NCBI RefSeq assembly: GCF_024172125.1
Contig: NZ_JAMZEA010000020.1
Coordinates: 62,001-126,000, forward strand
Direction of reading: 5' to 3'
Length of the DNA stretch: 64,000 bases
Source: Actinomadura rupiterrae
GTDB lineage: Bacteria > Actinomycetota > Actinomycetes > Streptosporangiales > Streptosporangiaceae
Shown: positions 1 to 7,746 of the stretch, piece after piece
Position numbering within the stretch: the first letter of the stretch is position 1
Layout of the letters: every line of letters begins with the position of its first letter
Notes under the pieces: model-generated
Databases searched by the model: none
What the model was told of the DNA's origin: nothing
The model's input: the letters and a program-made list of their open reading frames with translations, nothing else
Made by a program: the position numbers and the translations under genes

Positions 1-348
1 TGCCGAGACGGTGATGAGCATCTCACCGCAGGTCAGAGGGGTCGCGTTTCATGCGACGAGCCCTTGCCCGAACGGGCTTCCCGTGACTTGGCGCCGCTTC
101 GGGACGACCGGACGGCTCAGCCGGCGGCCCCGGCCGGCGCCTCCGGGACGGTCAGACGGTGCCTCCGGGCTGCGCTCCGGAAGGTCAGGCGACCGACTCC
201 GGGCGGCGCTCCGGAAAGCCAGGCGACTGGCTCCGGGCGGTGCCTCCGAGGCGGACAGGCGACGGCGCCGGGACGGTCAGGCAACGGCGACGGAGCGGTC
301 AGGCAACGGCGACGGCGCCGGGACGGTCAGGCGGCGGTGCCGGAGCGG
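1..348. repeat. Gene-free stretch with degenerate GC-rich tandem repeats
   Basis: I see no supportable gene here; the open frames are shadows. From about position 130 the DNA is built of imperfect copies centred on GCCTGACCGTCCCGG (minus-strand reading) with short variable spacers. The first copy overlaps the stop codon of the thioredoxin-like gene at 349, whose last codons read GTA GCC TGA. The array thus runs on from the 3' end of that gene and looks like a decayed minisatellite. The first 100 bases hold nothing I can name. Confidence 0.5.
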
Positions 349-774
349 TCAGGCTACGGCGGTGCCGAGGGCGGCGATCACGTCGGCCTTGCGGGGCGCG
401 CCGCTCGCGCGCTGGACGATCCGGCCGTCCGCGTCGAGCACCAGGGTCGTGGGCGTCCGGATGATGTCGAGCTTCCGGACGAGGTCGAGGTTCGCCTCGG
501 CGTCCACCTCGACGTGGACGACGCCGTCGACCATCCCGGCGACCTCGCCCAGGATCCGGCTGGTCGTCCGGCAGGGGGCGCAAAATGCGGTCGAGAACTG
601 CACCAGCGTGGCGCGCTCGCCCAGCTCGGCGCCCAGATCGCCGGAACGGAGGCGTCCGTCGTCCACCGCGCGCAACCTCCCATCGCGCCACCGCCGCAGC
701 AGCCCGAAAGCGGTCGCCGCAACCAGGACGACCGCCGCCACCACGACTCCGCTGACCATCACCCGCCACAACAT
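349..774 (-). CDS. Membrane-anchored thioredoxin-fold protein
   Basis: The 141-residue protein has one N-terminal membrane segment (about residues 8-24) followed by a thioredoxin fold. The redox motif is C65-A-P-C68, and the conserved cis-proline lies in RTPTT near residue 108. The orientation expected is a signal anchor with the redox domain outside the membrane, acting as a thiol-disulfide oxidoreductase for secreted or envelope proteins. It is close to the minimal thioredoxin length and lacks the insertion typical of TlpA/ResA proteins. It stands alone on the minus strand, preceded by the palindrome array at 830-1006 and followed by degenerate repeats. Function is inferred from the fold; the substrate is unknown. 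Confidence 0.85.
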   Translation of the reverse strand: MLWRVMVSGVVVAAVVLVAATAFGLLRRWRDGRLRAVDDGRLRSGDLGAELGERATLVQFSTAFCAPCRTTSRILGEVAGMVDGVVHVEVDAEANLDLVRKLDIIRTPTTLVLDADGRIVQRASGAPRKADVIAALGTAVA

Positions 775-829
775 ACGACCCCCCGCCGCGATTCCGCGTC
801 CCCCGAAGCGGTCAGGCCCAGATCCCCCA

Positions 830-1006
830 GACCGACTGTCGGTCGGATCAGGTGCCCACCAGACCGACAGTCGGTCGGTGGCGGACAGACCGACCGTCGG
901 TCGGTGGCTGCCGGACCGACCGTCGGTCGGCGGTGGACAGACCGACTGTCGGTCGGCGACTGCCGGACCGACTGTCGGTCGGTGACTGCCGGACCGACTG
1001 TCGGTC
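830..1006. repeat. Array of seven 15-bp palindromes, 26-bp period
   Basis: The palindrome GACCGACNGTCGGTC occurs at 830, 862, 888, 914, 940, 966 and 992. The last six are spaced exactly 26 bp apart, and the central base varies between T, A and C. The array lies between the 3' end of the anti-sigma gene and the 5' end of the thioredoxin-like gene, both on the minus strand, so it occupies the latter's promoter region. Each unit can form a hairpin or bind a dimeric regulator; the half-site resembles TetR-family operators. It could equally be a minisatellite of an operator-like unit. Confidence 0.9.
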
Positions 1007-1035
1007 TGGTGGGGTCGGGACCGCGGCCGGGCGGG

Positions 1036-1743
1036 TCAGGCGGGGATGGTGACGAGGCGGTGGCCTTCGAGGGTGTCGACCTGGAACGACATGATCTGGT
1101 CGCGAGAGTACATCGTGGCGCCCTCGTACTCGCCCTCGCCGTTCGCGGACGGCACGGACCAGCTGCCCAGCATCTCCCGCTTGCCCGCCTTCGTGACGAG
1201 GTACCAGCGGCAGCGCGAGCCCTTCGGGACGCCCGTGATGGTGATCTCGGAGTAGGTGCCCCACGACTCGCGGCGCACGACGACGCTGGCCGTGACGTGG
1301 TTGGACGGGTTGGTCCCCGTCAGCTTCTCGCCCGGCTCCTCGGTGCTCGTGGACGTCGGCGACGGGCGCGCCTGCGGGGTCCCCGCGACCTGGTGCCCGA
1401 CGACACCGCCGAGCAGCAGCCCGAAGACCATGAGGACGGCCGCGGCCGCCGCCAGCGGAGTCCAGCCCACCGCCGGACGGCGCCGGAACCAGGGCCGGCG
1501 GCTCTCCTCGGCGGCCTTGGCGAGCAGGCCGTCCAGGACGCCAGGCGCCGGATCGGCGACCTCGTCGATCTGCCCGGTGTCCACGCGTCCGAGCAGCGCG
1601 GGCAGCCCGGCGAGCGCGGCCAGCTCGTCCCGGCAGGCGGGGCAGCGCGCCAGGTGCTCGTCCACCCGGGCGCGCTCGGCCGGGTCGATCGCGCCGAGGA
1701 CGTAGACGCCCAGCGCGGTCCGCACGTCTCCGCAGTCGTTCAC
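1036..1743 (-). CDS. Zinc-binding anti-sigma factor (RskA/RsiW type)
   Basis: The 235-residue protein starts at a GTG that overlaps the sigma-factor stop by four bases (GTGA), so the two are translationally coupled. The N-terminal part has the zinc anti-sigma signature H30-x3-C34-x2-C37 with an upstream Cys at residue 4. A single membrane helix follows at about residues 95-117, then a Thr/Ser/Pro-rich linker and an extracytoplasmic C-terminal domain of about 110 residues. The family holds its cognate ECF sigma factor inactive at the membrane until a signal triggers release or proteolysis. The signal cannot be read from the sequence. Confidence 0.88.
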   Translation of the reverse strand: MNDCGDVRTALGVYVLGAIDPAERARVDEHLARCPACRDELAALAGLPALLGRVDTGQIDEVADPAPGVLDGLLAKAAEESRRPWFRRRPAVGWTPLAAAAAVLMVFGLLLGGVVGHQVAGTPQARPSPTSTSTEEPGEKLTGTNPSNHVTASVVVRRESWGTYSEITITGVPKGSRCRWYLVTKAGKREMLGSWSVPSANGEGEYEGATMYSRDQIMSFQVDTLEGHRLVTIPA

Positions 1744-2258
1744 GGCGCCAGCCCCCGCTCCTCCAGTGCGAGTTTGAGCGCCCGCAGGGCGTAGTAGGTC
1801 CGCGACTTCACCGTGCCGGGCGGGATGCCGAGGGCGCGGGCCGCCTCCGCGACCGACCGCCCCCGGTAGTAGGTCTCCACGAGCACCGCGCGGTGGCTGG
1901 GGCTCAGGTCGGCCAGCGCCTCCGCGACCGTCCAGGACTCCAGCGCCCGGTCGATGTCGTCCACCCCGGGCGTGCCGACCACCTGCTCGTCGATGCCGGT
2001 CTCCGGCGGACGGGCGCGGCGGGCGCGGTGCGCGTCCACGACCAGGTTCCGGGCGACCGTGAACAGCCACGGCCGGACGGGCCGGTCGGACAGCGCCTCC
2101 GGATGCCGCCACGCGCGCAGCAGCGTCTCCTGTACGACGTCCTCGGCCTGCGAGCGATCGCCGCCCGTCAGGCGCAGGACGTAACCGAGAAGCGGACCGC
2201 CGTGCTCGCTGTACAGGGCGCGCAGCAGTCGTTCGTCCGCAGTGGGACCCACATACAC
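1740..2258 (-). CDS. ECF-family RNA polymerase sigma factor
   Basis: The 172-residue protein has sigma region 2 at about residues 10-80 (QAEDVVQETLLRAWR and RPWLFTVARNL) and region 4 at about 110-165 (LSPSHRAVLVETYYRG, then a helix-turn-helix with PPGTVKSRTYYALRAL). Regions 1 and 3 are absent, as is normal for extracytoplasmic-function sigma factors. It is the first gene of a two-gene operon with the zinc anti-sigma factor at 1036-1743. Length, domain order and partner match SigK/SigL-like ECF groups; the regulon is unknown. Confidence 0.93.
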   Translation of the reverse strand: MYVGPTADERLLRALYSEHGGPLLGYVLRLTGGDRSQAEDVVQETLLRAWRHPEALSDRPVRPWLFTVARNLVVDAHRARRARPPETGIDEQVVGTPGVDDIDRALESWTVAEALADLSPSHRAVLVETYYRGRSVAEAARALGIPPGTVKSRTYYALRALKLALEERGLAP

Positions 2259-2315
2259 ACCACGTCCGAGGGCGGGGGGTGGTTCACCCGGGTTCGGGGG
2301 AATCCGTGGGAACTG

Positions 2316-3020
2316 TCAGCGGGTGGGCTGCTGGAGCCTGCTGAGCTTGACGTTGTCGGCCTCCGCGGACACCTTCAGGCCCTGGTCGGTCACCTGGATC
2401 TGGCTGATCCGCGACCCGACGGGCAGGTCGGTGATCGGGACGTACCAGGTCAGCCGGTCCCGGACGGTGTCCAGCGGGACCGAGACCCCGCTCGTGGTGA
2501 CCTTCACCGGCGTGATCGCGATGCCCTTGCGGGACGGCTTGACCGACAGCTCGGCGGTGCCGTTCACGTTGAACGCGAGCACCTGCCCGGCCATGTCGAC
2601 CTCCAGGTTGTCGCCCTTCGCCCGGATCCCCTTGACCTCCTTCGGCGCGCGCGACTTCAGCACGTCGAAGGGGATCACCGCGGACGCCGTGGCGGTGCGC
2701 GCCGTCACGTTGTCGGCGTTGCCGCCCGCGACTTGGTCGAGCGGCGCGTCCACGCCGTGCATCTCGACCTTGACGTCGTGCACGGTGACGCCCTGCTGCG
2801 TCCAGTCGCCGATGCCGACGTCGATCTGGTCGTAGTTCCCGCCGACGGCCTGGGTGAGGAACGGGATGCCGTGGATCGTCACGTCGGGCTGCCGGGACAG
2901 GTTGTACTGCTGGGCGACCTGCTTGCCGATCTCGTTCTGCGCGACCCGCACCCCGATCCGGTCGGCGGCCACCAGCCCCACCACCAGCAGGACGAGCACC
3001 ACCAGCAGGAACTTGCGCAT
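2316..3020 (-). CDS. DUF2993 (LmeA-like) exported lipid-binding family protein
   Basis: The 234-residue protein begins MRKFLLVVLVLL, a short signal anchor (residues 4-18). The rest matches the actinobacterial DUF2993 pattern: an N-terminal helix with VAQNEIGKQVAQQ, then repeated beta-rich segments around GIPFLTQAVGGNYDQ and DVKVEMHGV. The family includes LmeA of mycobacteria, which acts in lipomannan maturation, but assignment here goes only to family level. An upstream in-frame ATG at 3059 exists; I chose 3020 because GAAGGAGAG lies a few bases before it and the hydrophobic start becomes N-terminal. Confidence 0.8.
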   Translation of the reverse strand: MRKFLLVVLVLLVVGLVAADRIGVRVAQNEIGKQVAQQYNLSRQPDVTIHGIPFLTQAVGGNYDQIDVGIGDWTQQGVTVHDVKVEMHGVDAPLDQVAGGNADNVTARTATASAVIPFDVLKSRAPKEVKGIRAKGDNLEVDMAGQVLAFNVNGTAELSVKPSRKGIAITPVKVTTSGVSVPLDTVRDRLTWYVPITDLPVGSRISQIQVTDQGLKVSAEADNVKLSRLQQPTR

Positions 3021-3160
3021 CTCTCTCCTTCGGGCCGCGGACACGGGCGTGATCGCCACACAGTAGTGCCGGTGCCCGAGGGCGGCGCGTCACTCCCTGG
3101 AGTGATCTCGAAGTTCACGTGACGTCCGCCATGTGCCCTTCGTCCGGCCTCCCCGATGCG

Positions 3161-3410
3161 GCGGCCGTCATGCGTGCCCGGCCCGGCGGCCGTCATGCGT
3201 GCCCGGCCCGGCGGCCGTCATGCGTGCCCGGCCCGGCGGCCGTCATGCGTGCCCGGCCCGGCAGCCGTCGCGCGTGCCCGGCCCGGCGGCCGTCGCGCGT
3301 GCCCGGCCCGGCAGCCGTCGCGCGTGCCCGGCCCGGCAGCCGTCGCGCGTGCCCGGCCCGGCAGCCGTCGCGCGTGCCCGGCCCGGCAGCCGTCATGCGT
3401 GCCCCGGCCG
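3161..3410. repeat. 25-bp minisatellite, ten copies
   Basis: The unit GCGGCCGTCATGCGTGCCCG plus GCCCG repeats head to tail from 3161 in ten copies of exactly 25 bp, with variants at two positions (gcg/gca and catgcg/cgcgcg). Variants are clustered, with like copies adjacent, as expected of unequal exchange. The array fills the interval between the DUF2993 gene and the 3' end of the ubiquitin-like gene at 3480. Reading frames through it are artefacts. No other gene is visible between 3021 and 3479. Confidence 0.95.
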
Positions 3411-3479
3411 GCGGCCGGAAGCGGTCAGTGATGGTGCCAGGGGACGGTCACGGACGGTGGTGGGGAGCCGTGAGTTCGG

Positions 3480-3734
3480 TCACCCTCCGGCAAAGGGGGG
3501 CAGCACCTCGACCACCCCGTTCTCGGGGAGTTCCACGTCCTCGTGCGGACGGGTGCCGACCGGGTCGCCGTCGATCAGGAACGAGCTGCGGGAGACGACG
3601 CGCGCAAACTCGCCGTCCCTTGCCCGGCGGGCGGTTTCGAGCGCTTCGGCGAGGGTCCTCGCGTCGTACGGCTCGTCCGCGGCACCCGCCGCCGCCTTCG
3701 CCGCCGCCCAATACCGGATCGTTCCCTTCGCCAT
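3480..3734 (-). CDS. MoaD/ThiS-family ubiquitin-like sulfur carrier protein
   Basis: The 84-residue protein ends in the diagnostic Gly-Gly (EVLPPFAGG) that is adenylated and thiocarboxylated in MoaD/ThiS proteins. Size and beta-grasp pattern fit MoaD (SRSSFLIDGDPV, DVELPENGVVEVLPPFAGG). The start at 3734 (MAKGTIRYW) gives the normal length; an upstream frame extension has no family similarity. It stands alone, with no MoaE, ThiG or E1-like gene nearby, so the pathway (molybdopterin, thiamine or another sulfur transfer) cannot be assigned. GlnR is encoded divergently about 190 bp away. Confidence 0.85.
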   Translation of the reverse strand: MAKGTIRYWAAAKAAAGAADEPYDARTLAEALETARRARDGEFARVVSRSSFLIDGDPVGTRPHEDVELPENGVVEVLPPFAGG

Positions 3735-3927
3735 GCCCGTCACCCTGCCAGAAACCCGGCACTCACCGCACCGGGCGTTGCCGTTCACAAGCCGTTGTAT
3801 ATGCTCAGAGCTGAAGGGATCCGGGCGACGTGGCCAGGGAGCTCGCACGACGAGCACCGGTCACGTACTGGGGCTCGCAGGCGAGCCGTCCGGGTCTCGA
3901 CCTCTTTTTAGGGCGAGGAGGCGGCAC

Positions 3928-4641
3928 TTGAGCAGCTTGCTCCTGCTGACCAACGCGTTGGAACCGTCCGACGAGATCCTGCCCGCGCTGGGGCTGCTGC
4001 TGCACCCGGTGCGCGTCGCGCCGGCCGAGGGATCAGCGCTGATCGACGCGCCACCCGCCGACATCGTCGTCGTGGACGCGCGCCGCGACCTCGTCCAGGC
4101 CAAGAGCCTGTGCCGGCTGCTGCGCACCACCGGGCTCGACTGCCCGCTGGTCGCCGTCGTCACCGAGGGCGGCCTCGCCGCGCTCACCCCCGAGTGGGGC
4201 CTGGACGACGTGCTCCTGCAGACCGCCGGGCCCGCCGAGGTCGAGGCGCGGCTGCGCCTGGCGATCGGCCGCGCCGCCGTCGCCGAGGCCGAGGACGTCC
4301 CGGGCGAGATCCGCAGCGGCGAGCTGACCATCGACGAGGCCACCTACACGGCCCGCCTGCGCGGCCGCGTCCTGGACCTGACCTTCAAGGAGTTCGAGCT
4401 CCTGAAGTACCTCGCCCAGCACCCGGGCCGCGTCTTCACCCGCGCCCAGCTGCTCCAGGAGGTCTGGGGCTACGACTACTTCGGCGGCACCCGCACCGTG
4501 GACGTCCACGTCCGGCGCCTCCGCGCCAAGCTGGGCGCCGAGTACGAGTCGCTCATCGGCACCGTCCGCAACGTCGGCTACCGCTTCGTCCCCGACCACC
4601 GCCCAGGCGAAGCCGAGGAGAAGACCCCAGCCCGCACCTGA
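3928..4641 (+). CDS. glnR: Nitrogen global regulator GlnR (OmpR-type orphan response regulator)
   Basis: The 237-residue protein starts at TTG with GAGGAG a few bases upstream. The N-terminal receiver-like domain (residues 1-115) has the GlnR pattern SSLLLLTNALEPS and a conserved Asp50 in IVVVDARRD, but lacks the usual acidic pocket, as in other GlnR proteins that work without phosphorylation. The winged-helix domain (about 135-230) includes FKEFELLKYLAQHPGRVFTR and RTVDVHVRRLRAKL. GlnR controls ammonium assimilation genes such as glnA, glnII and amtB in actinomycetes. No kinase gene is adjacent, which agrees with an orphan regulator. The similarity to Streptomyces GlnR is strong throughout. 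Confidence 0.88.
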   Translation: MSSLLLLTNALEPSDEILPALGLLLHPVRVAPAEGSALIDAPPADIVVVDARRDLVQAKSLCRLLRTTGLDCPLVAVVTEGGLAALTPEWGLDDVLLQTAGPAEVEARLRLAIGRAAVAEAEDVPGEIRSGELTIDEATYTARLRGRVLDLTFKEFELLKYLAQHPGRVFTRAQLLQEVWGYDYFGGTRTVDVHVRRLRAKLGAEYESLIGTVRNVGYRFVPDHRPGEAEEKTPART

Positions 4642-4653
4642 CCAGCGACCGTT

Positions 4654-4818
4654 CCGAGCGCGACTGATCCGGGCGCGGCCGGTCCGAGCGCGACTGATCC
4701 GGCCGCAGCCGGTCCGGGCGCGGCCGTTGCAGACGCAGCCGGTCCGAGCGCGGCCATTGCGGGCGCAGCTAATCCGGGCGCGGCCATTGCGGGCGCGGCC
4801 GTTGCGGGCGTGGCTGAT
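4654..4818. repeat. 15-bp degenerate tandem repeat after glnR
   Basis: Eleven head-to-tail units of 15 bp, based on CCGGGCGCGGCCGTT and CCGAGCGCGACTGAT, start 12 bp after the glnR stop codon. Several copies carry a TGA or TAA in the glnR frame. The unit length keeps that frame. The array ends before the 3' end of the TfoX-like gene on the other strand. I see no terminator with a T-run. Confidence 0.85.
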
Positions 4819-4860
4819 CCGTGTTCAGTTGTGGGTCGGCATCACTCCCTTCTCGCCTAT

Positions 4861-5205
4861 CTAGCTTTCGCCTGCCGCCCTGGCCTTCGCGTTGTAGGCG
4901 AGGGCTTCCTCGATCCATGAGGCCAGGGCCCGGTCGGACGCGACGCCGGACGCGTCGACCGTGATCCAGCCCTTGCCCATGGGTTTGCCGCGCATCTCGG
5001 CCCAGCGGGCGCCGTCCTCGGCGAGCAGGTCGTCCACCCGGCCCGGGTCGCAGCGGACGAGGAGGCGCCCGGCCGGGTTAGCGGAAACGGCCAGCTTCTC
5101 CGCGACCATGAAGGACAGGCCGCCGAACATGCGGACCTCGCGGACGTCGTCCCGCCCGGCCAGCGCCGCCCGGACGCGCTCCGCCAGTTCCCCGTCCCGT
5201 CCCAT
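4861..5205 (-). CDS. TfoX/Sxy N-terminal domain protein
   Basis: The 114-residue protein matches the short TfoX N-terminal family: an N-terminal helix (ELAERVRAALAG), the hallmark EVRMFGGLSFMVAEK, then GRLLVRCDP and the C-terminal helix ASWIEEALAYNAKA. In gamma-proteobacteria TfoX activates competence genes, but the stand-alone actinobacterial version has no known role and lacks the C-terminal TfoX domain. GAGGGAG upstream of the ATG at 5205 supports this start. It is a single gene between the glnR repeat array and a convergently placed membrane protein. Confidence 0.8.
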   Translation of the reverse strand: MGRDGELAERVRAALAGRDDVREVRMFGGLSFMVAEKLAVSANPAGRLLVRCDPGRVDDLLAEDGARWAEMRGKPMGKGWITVDASGVASDRALASWIEEALAYNAKARAAGES

Positions 5206-5337
5206 GGCCGCACGCTCCCTCGTCAAGGTGCGACCACCGTAACCAGGCCCTCCGACATTCCCGCGCCGCGGCATGGATCGCCAGGTCAGAGGGCATGATC
5301 CGGGTACCTCCCCAGGTCGTCCTCCGGAGGTCTTCCG

Positions 5338-5910
5338 ATGCCCGCGCAGAACCCGCCAGCCGAGCCCGCCGAGGGCCGGGCCCCCGGGATGAGCGTGCCG
5401 GCGGTCCTGGCGCTGGTGCTGAGCGTCCTGTGGCTGTGCGGCGCGGGCAGCGTGCTCGCGATCCTGCTGGGCATCACGGCCCTTTTCCGGATCAGGCGGA
5501 CGGGCCAGGCGGGCCGGGGGCTGGCCGTCGCGGGCATCGTCCTCGGCGTCCTGGGCGTGGTGGGCGCTGCCGGCGGGATGCTCGTCGGGATCAAGACCCA
5601 GGAGGCGGCCAAGAACCGCCGCATCGCGATCATCCTGGAAGGCAGCGGATCGGGCGGCGCGACGTCCGCCGACATCACCTACGCCTTCGGCAGCACGACC
5701 AGCCAGGCCCCCGACGCCGCGCTCCCCTGGCGCAGGCAGGCCACGGCCGACCTGAGCGGCCTGGACGTCGTCCAGGTGATCGTCCGCAACCGCCAGAACG
5801 GCGGCTCGGTGACCTGCCGGATCACCGTGGACGGCAGGCTCGTCAAGTCCGCGACCGTCTCCGGCGGCCAAGCCGACGCCGCCTGCGTCTACGACTCCAT
5901 CGACCACTGA
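5338..5910 (+). CDS. DUF4190 membrane protein with C-terminal MmpS-like domain
   Basis: The 190-residue protein starts at an ATG preceded by GGAGG. After a Pro/Glu-rich head, two membrane helices (about 19-45 and 62-85) flank the DUF4190 motif with RIRRTGQAGRGLAVAGIVLG. The C-terminal 100 residues are predicted outside, with a beta-sandwich-like MmpS pattern (ITYAFGSTTSQAPDAALPW, ending VTCRITVDGRLVKSATVSGG and a Cys pair). Such proteins are common in actinomycetes and have no assigned function. It is monocistronic. Confidence 0.75.
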   Translation: MPAQNPPAEPAEGRAPGMSVPAVLALVLSVLWLCGAGSVLAILLGITALFRIRRTGQAGRGLAVAGIVLGVLGVVGAAGGMLVGIKTQEAAKNRRIAIILEGSGSGGATSADITYAFGSTTSQAPDAALPWRRQATADLSGLDVVQVIVRNRQNGGSVTCRITVDGRLVKSATVSGGQADAACVYDSIDH

Positions 5911-6039
5911 CCCGCACGAACGCTCCGGGCGCGCTGGTGGTCCGGCTCGCCCTTGAGGCAACGGGCGGCGCGTCGTCCCCGCCGTCCCAGGACGCCTGAG
6001 ACGGCGGCTCTCGCCCAGCGGGGCCAGGGGGGCGGGGGA

Positions 6040-6816
6040 TCAGCCGAAGCGGCCGGTGATGTAGTCCTCGGTGGCCTTCTGCTCGGGGTTGGTGAAGATC
6101 TTCGAGGTGTCGTCGATCTCGATGAGCTTGCCGGGCCTGCCGGTGCCGGCGATGTTGAAGAAGGCGGTCCGGTCGCTGACGCGGGCGGCCTGCTGCATGT
6201 TGTGGGTGACGATGACGATCGTGTACTGGTTCTTCAGCTTGGCGATCAGGTCCTCGATGGCGAGGGTGGAGATCGGGTCGAGCGCCGAGCAGGGCTCGTC
6301 CATCAGCAGGACCTGGGGCTGGACGGCGATCGCGCGGGCGATGCAGAGGCGCTGCTGCTGGCCGCCGGACAGGCCCGCGCCGGGCTTGCCGAGGCGGTCC
6401 TTGACCTCTTCCCAGAGGTTGGCGCCCTTGAGGGAGTCCTCGACGATGTCGTCCAGCTGGGACTTGCGGCGGACGCCGTTCAGCTTCAGCCCGGCGGCGA
6501 CGTTGTCGTAGATCGACATCGTCGGGAACGGGTTGGGGCGCTGGAAGACCATGCCGACGGTGCGGCGCACGGCGACCGGGTCGACCGACGGGGCGTACAG
6601 GTCGTCGTCGTCGAGCATCACCTTGCCCTCGACGCGGGCGCCGGGGATGACCTCGTGCATCCGGTTCAGGGTGCGCAGGAAGGTCGACTTGCCGCAGCCG
6701 GACGGGCCGATGAACGCGGTCACCGAGCGCGGCTCGACCGTCATCGAGATGTCCTCGATGGCGTGGGTGCCGCCGTAGTAGGCGTGCAGCCCCGAGACTT
6801 CGATCCGCTTGGCCAT
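6040..6816 (-). CDS. pstB: Phosphate ABC transporter ATP-binding protein PstB
   Basis: The 258-residue ATPase has Walker A GPSGCGKST (residues 37-45), the ABC signature LSGGQQQR, Walker B VLLMDEP and the switch His in VTHNM. The PstB-specific stretch FQRPNPFPTMSIYDNV is present. It powers high-affinity phosphate import by the PstSCAB complex at the cytoplasmic membrane and is the last gene of pstS-pstC-pstA-pstB. About 40 bp separate it from pstA. Length is normal for the family. Confidence 0.97.
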   Translation of the reverse strand: MAKRIEVSGLHAYYGGTHAIEDISMTVEPRSVTAFIGPSGCGKSTFLRTLNRMHEVIPGARVEGKVMLDDDDLYAPSVDPVAVRRTVGMVFQRPNPFPTMSIYDNVAAGLKLNGVRRKSQLDDIVEDSLKGANLWEEVKDRLGKPGAGLSGGQQQRLCIARAIAVQPQVLLMDEPCSALDPISTLAIEDLIAKLKNQYTIVIVTHNMQQAARVSDRTAFFNIAGTGRPGKLIEIDDTSKIFTNPEQKATEDYITGRFG

Positions 6817-6855
6817 GAGACTTCGTACTCCTCGGTTGAACTGGCGTCCGGTGAA

Positions 6856-7746
6856 CTAGCGTCCGGTCGGCTTGTACGCGCGGGCGATCAGACGCGCCGC
6901 CAGGTTGAACAGCATGATGATCAGGATCAGCACCAGCGCGGCCGACCAGGCGCGGTCGATGGCGTGCTGGTTCGGGTCGCCCGCCTGGTCCCAGATGAAG
7001 GTCGGCAGCGACGACTGCGGCCCGCTGAACGGGTTGGTGTTGATCGCCTTGGTGACCGCGATCGTCAGCAGCAGCGGGGCGGTCTCGCCCATCACGCGGG
7101 CGACGGCCAGCATGACGCCGGTGAGGATGCCGGGCAGCGCGGTCGGCAGGATGACGAAGCAGATCGTCCGCCAGCGCGGCACACCGAGCGCGTAGGACGC
7201 CTCGCGCAGGTCGTTCGGGACGAGCTTGAGCATCTCCTCCGTCGCCCGGATGACCGTGGGGACCATCAGGATGGACAGCGCCAGCGAGCCCGCGAAGCCC
7301 TGGCCCTGCTTGCCGATGCCGAGCGTCAGCATCCACATCGCGAGGATGAACAGCCCCGCGACGATGGACGGGATGCCGGTCATGACGTCCACGAAGAAGC
7401 TGATCACCTTGGAGAGGCGGCCGCGGCGGCCGTACTCCACCAGGTAGACGGCGGTGAGCACGCCGAGCGGGACGGAGATGACGCTGGCGATCAGCACCTG
7501 CTCCAGGGTCCCGATGATCGCGTGGTAGGCGCCGCCGCCCGCGTCCCGGCCCGCCACGCCGTTCATGGAGTGGCTGAAGAAGGTCGCGTCGAACCGGGCC
7601 GTGCCGTGCTTGACGACCGTCCAGAGCAGCGAGACGAGCGGGATCACCGCGAGCGCGAACGCCAGGTAGACCAGGCCCTGGACGAGCCGGTCCTTGATCT
7701 TGCGGGACGCCGAGACCGAACCCAGCGAGGTCGACGGGGTGCTCAC
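6856..7746 (-). CDS. pstA: Phosphate ABC transporter permease PstA
   Basis: The 296-residue permease starts at a GTG that overlaps the pstC stop by four bases (GTGA). It has six membrane helices and the cytoplasmic EAA loop that contacts PstB (EASYALGVPRWRTI...LPTALPGILTG). With PstC it forms the phosphate channel. The long hydrophilic N-terminal frame that continues upstream belongs to pstC in another frame and is not part of this protein. Confidence 0.96.
   Translation of the reverse strand: MSTPSTSLGSVSASRKIKDRLVQGLVYLAFALAVIPLVSLLWTVVKHGTARFDATFFSHSMNGVAGRDAGGGAYHAIIGTLEQVLIASVISVPLGVLTAVYLVEYGRRGRLSKVISFFVDVMTGIPSIVAGLFILAMWMLTLGIGKQGQGFAGSLALSILMVPTVIRATEEMLKLVPNDLREASYALGVPRWRTICFVILPTALPGILTGVMLAVARVMGETAPLLLTIAVTKAINTNPFSGPQSSLPTFIWDQAGDPNQHAIDRAWSAALVLILIIMLFNLAARLIARAYKPTGR

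Noticed and set aside
830..1006. Palindrome array as a CRISPR array
   Set aside because: The period is 26 bp with near-identical spacers of 11 bp; CRISPR needs unique spacers of about 30 bp, and no cas genes are present.
3133..3927. Long open frame fused in front of GlnR
   Set aside because: It is produced by the 25-bp repeat array and lacks family similarity; the TTG at 3928 has a ribosome-binding site and matches the GlnR N-terminus.
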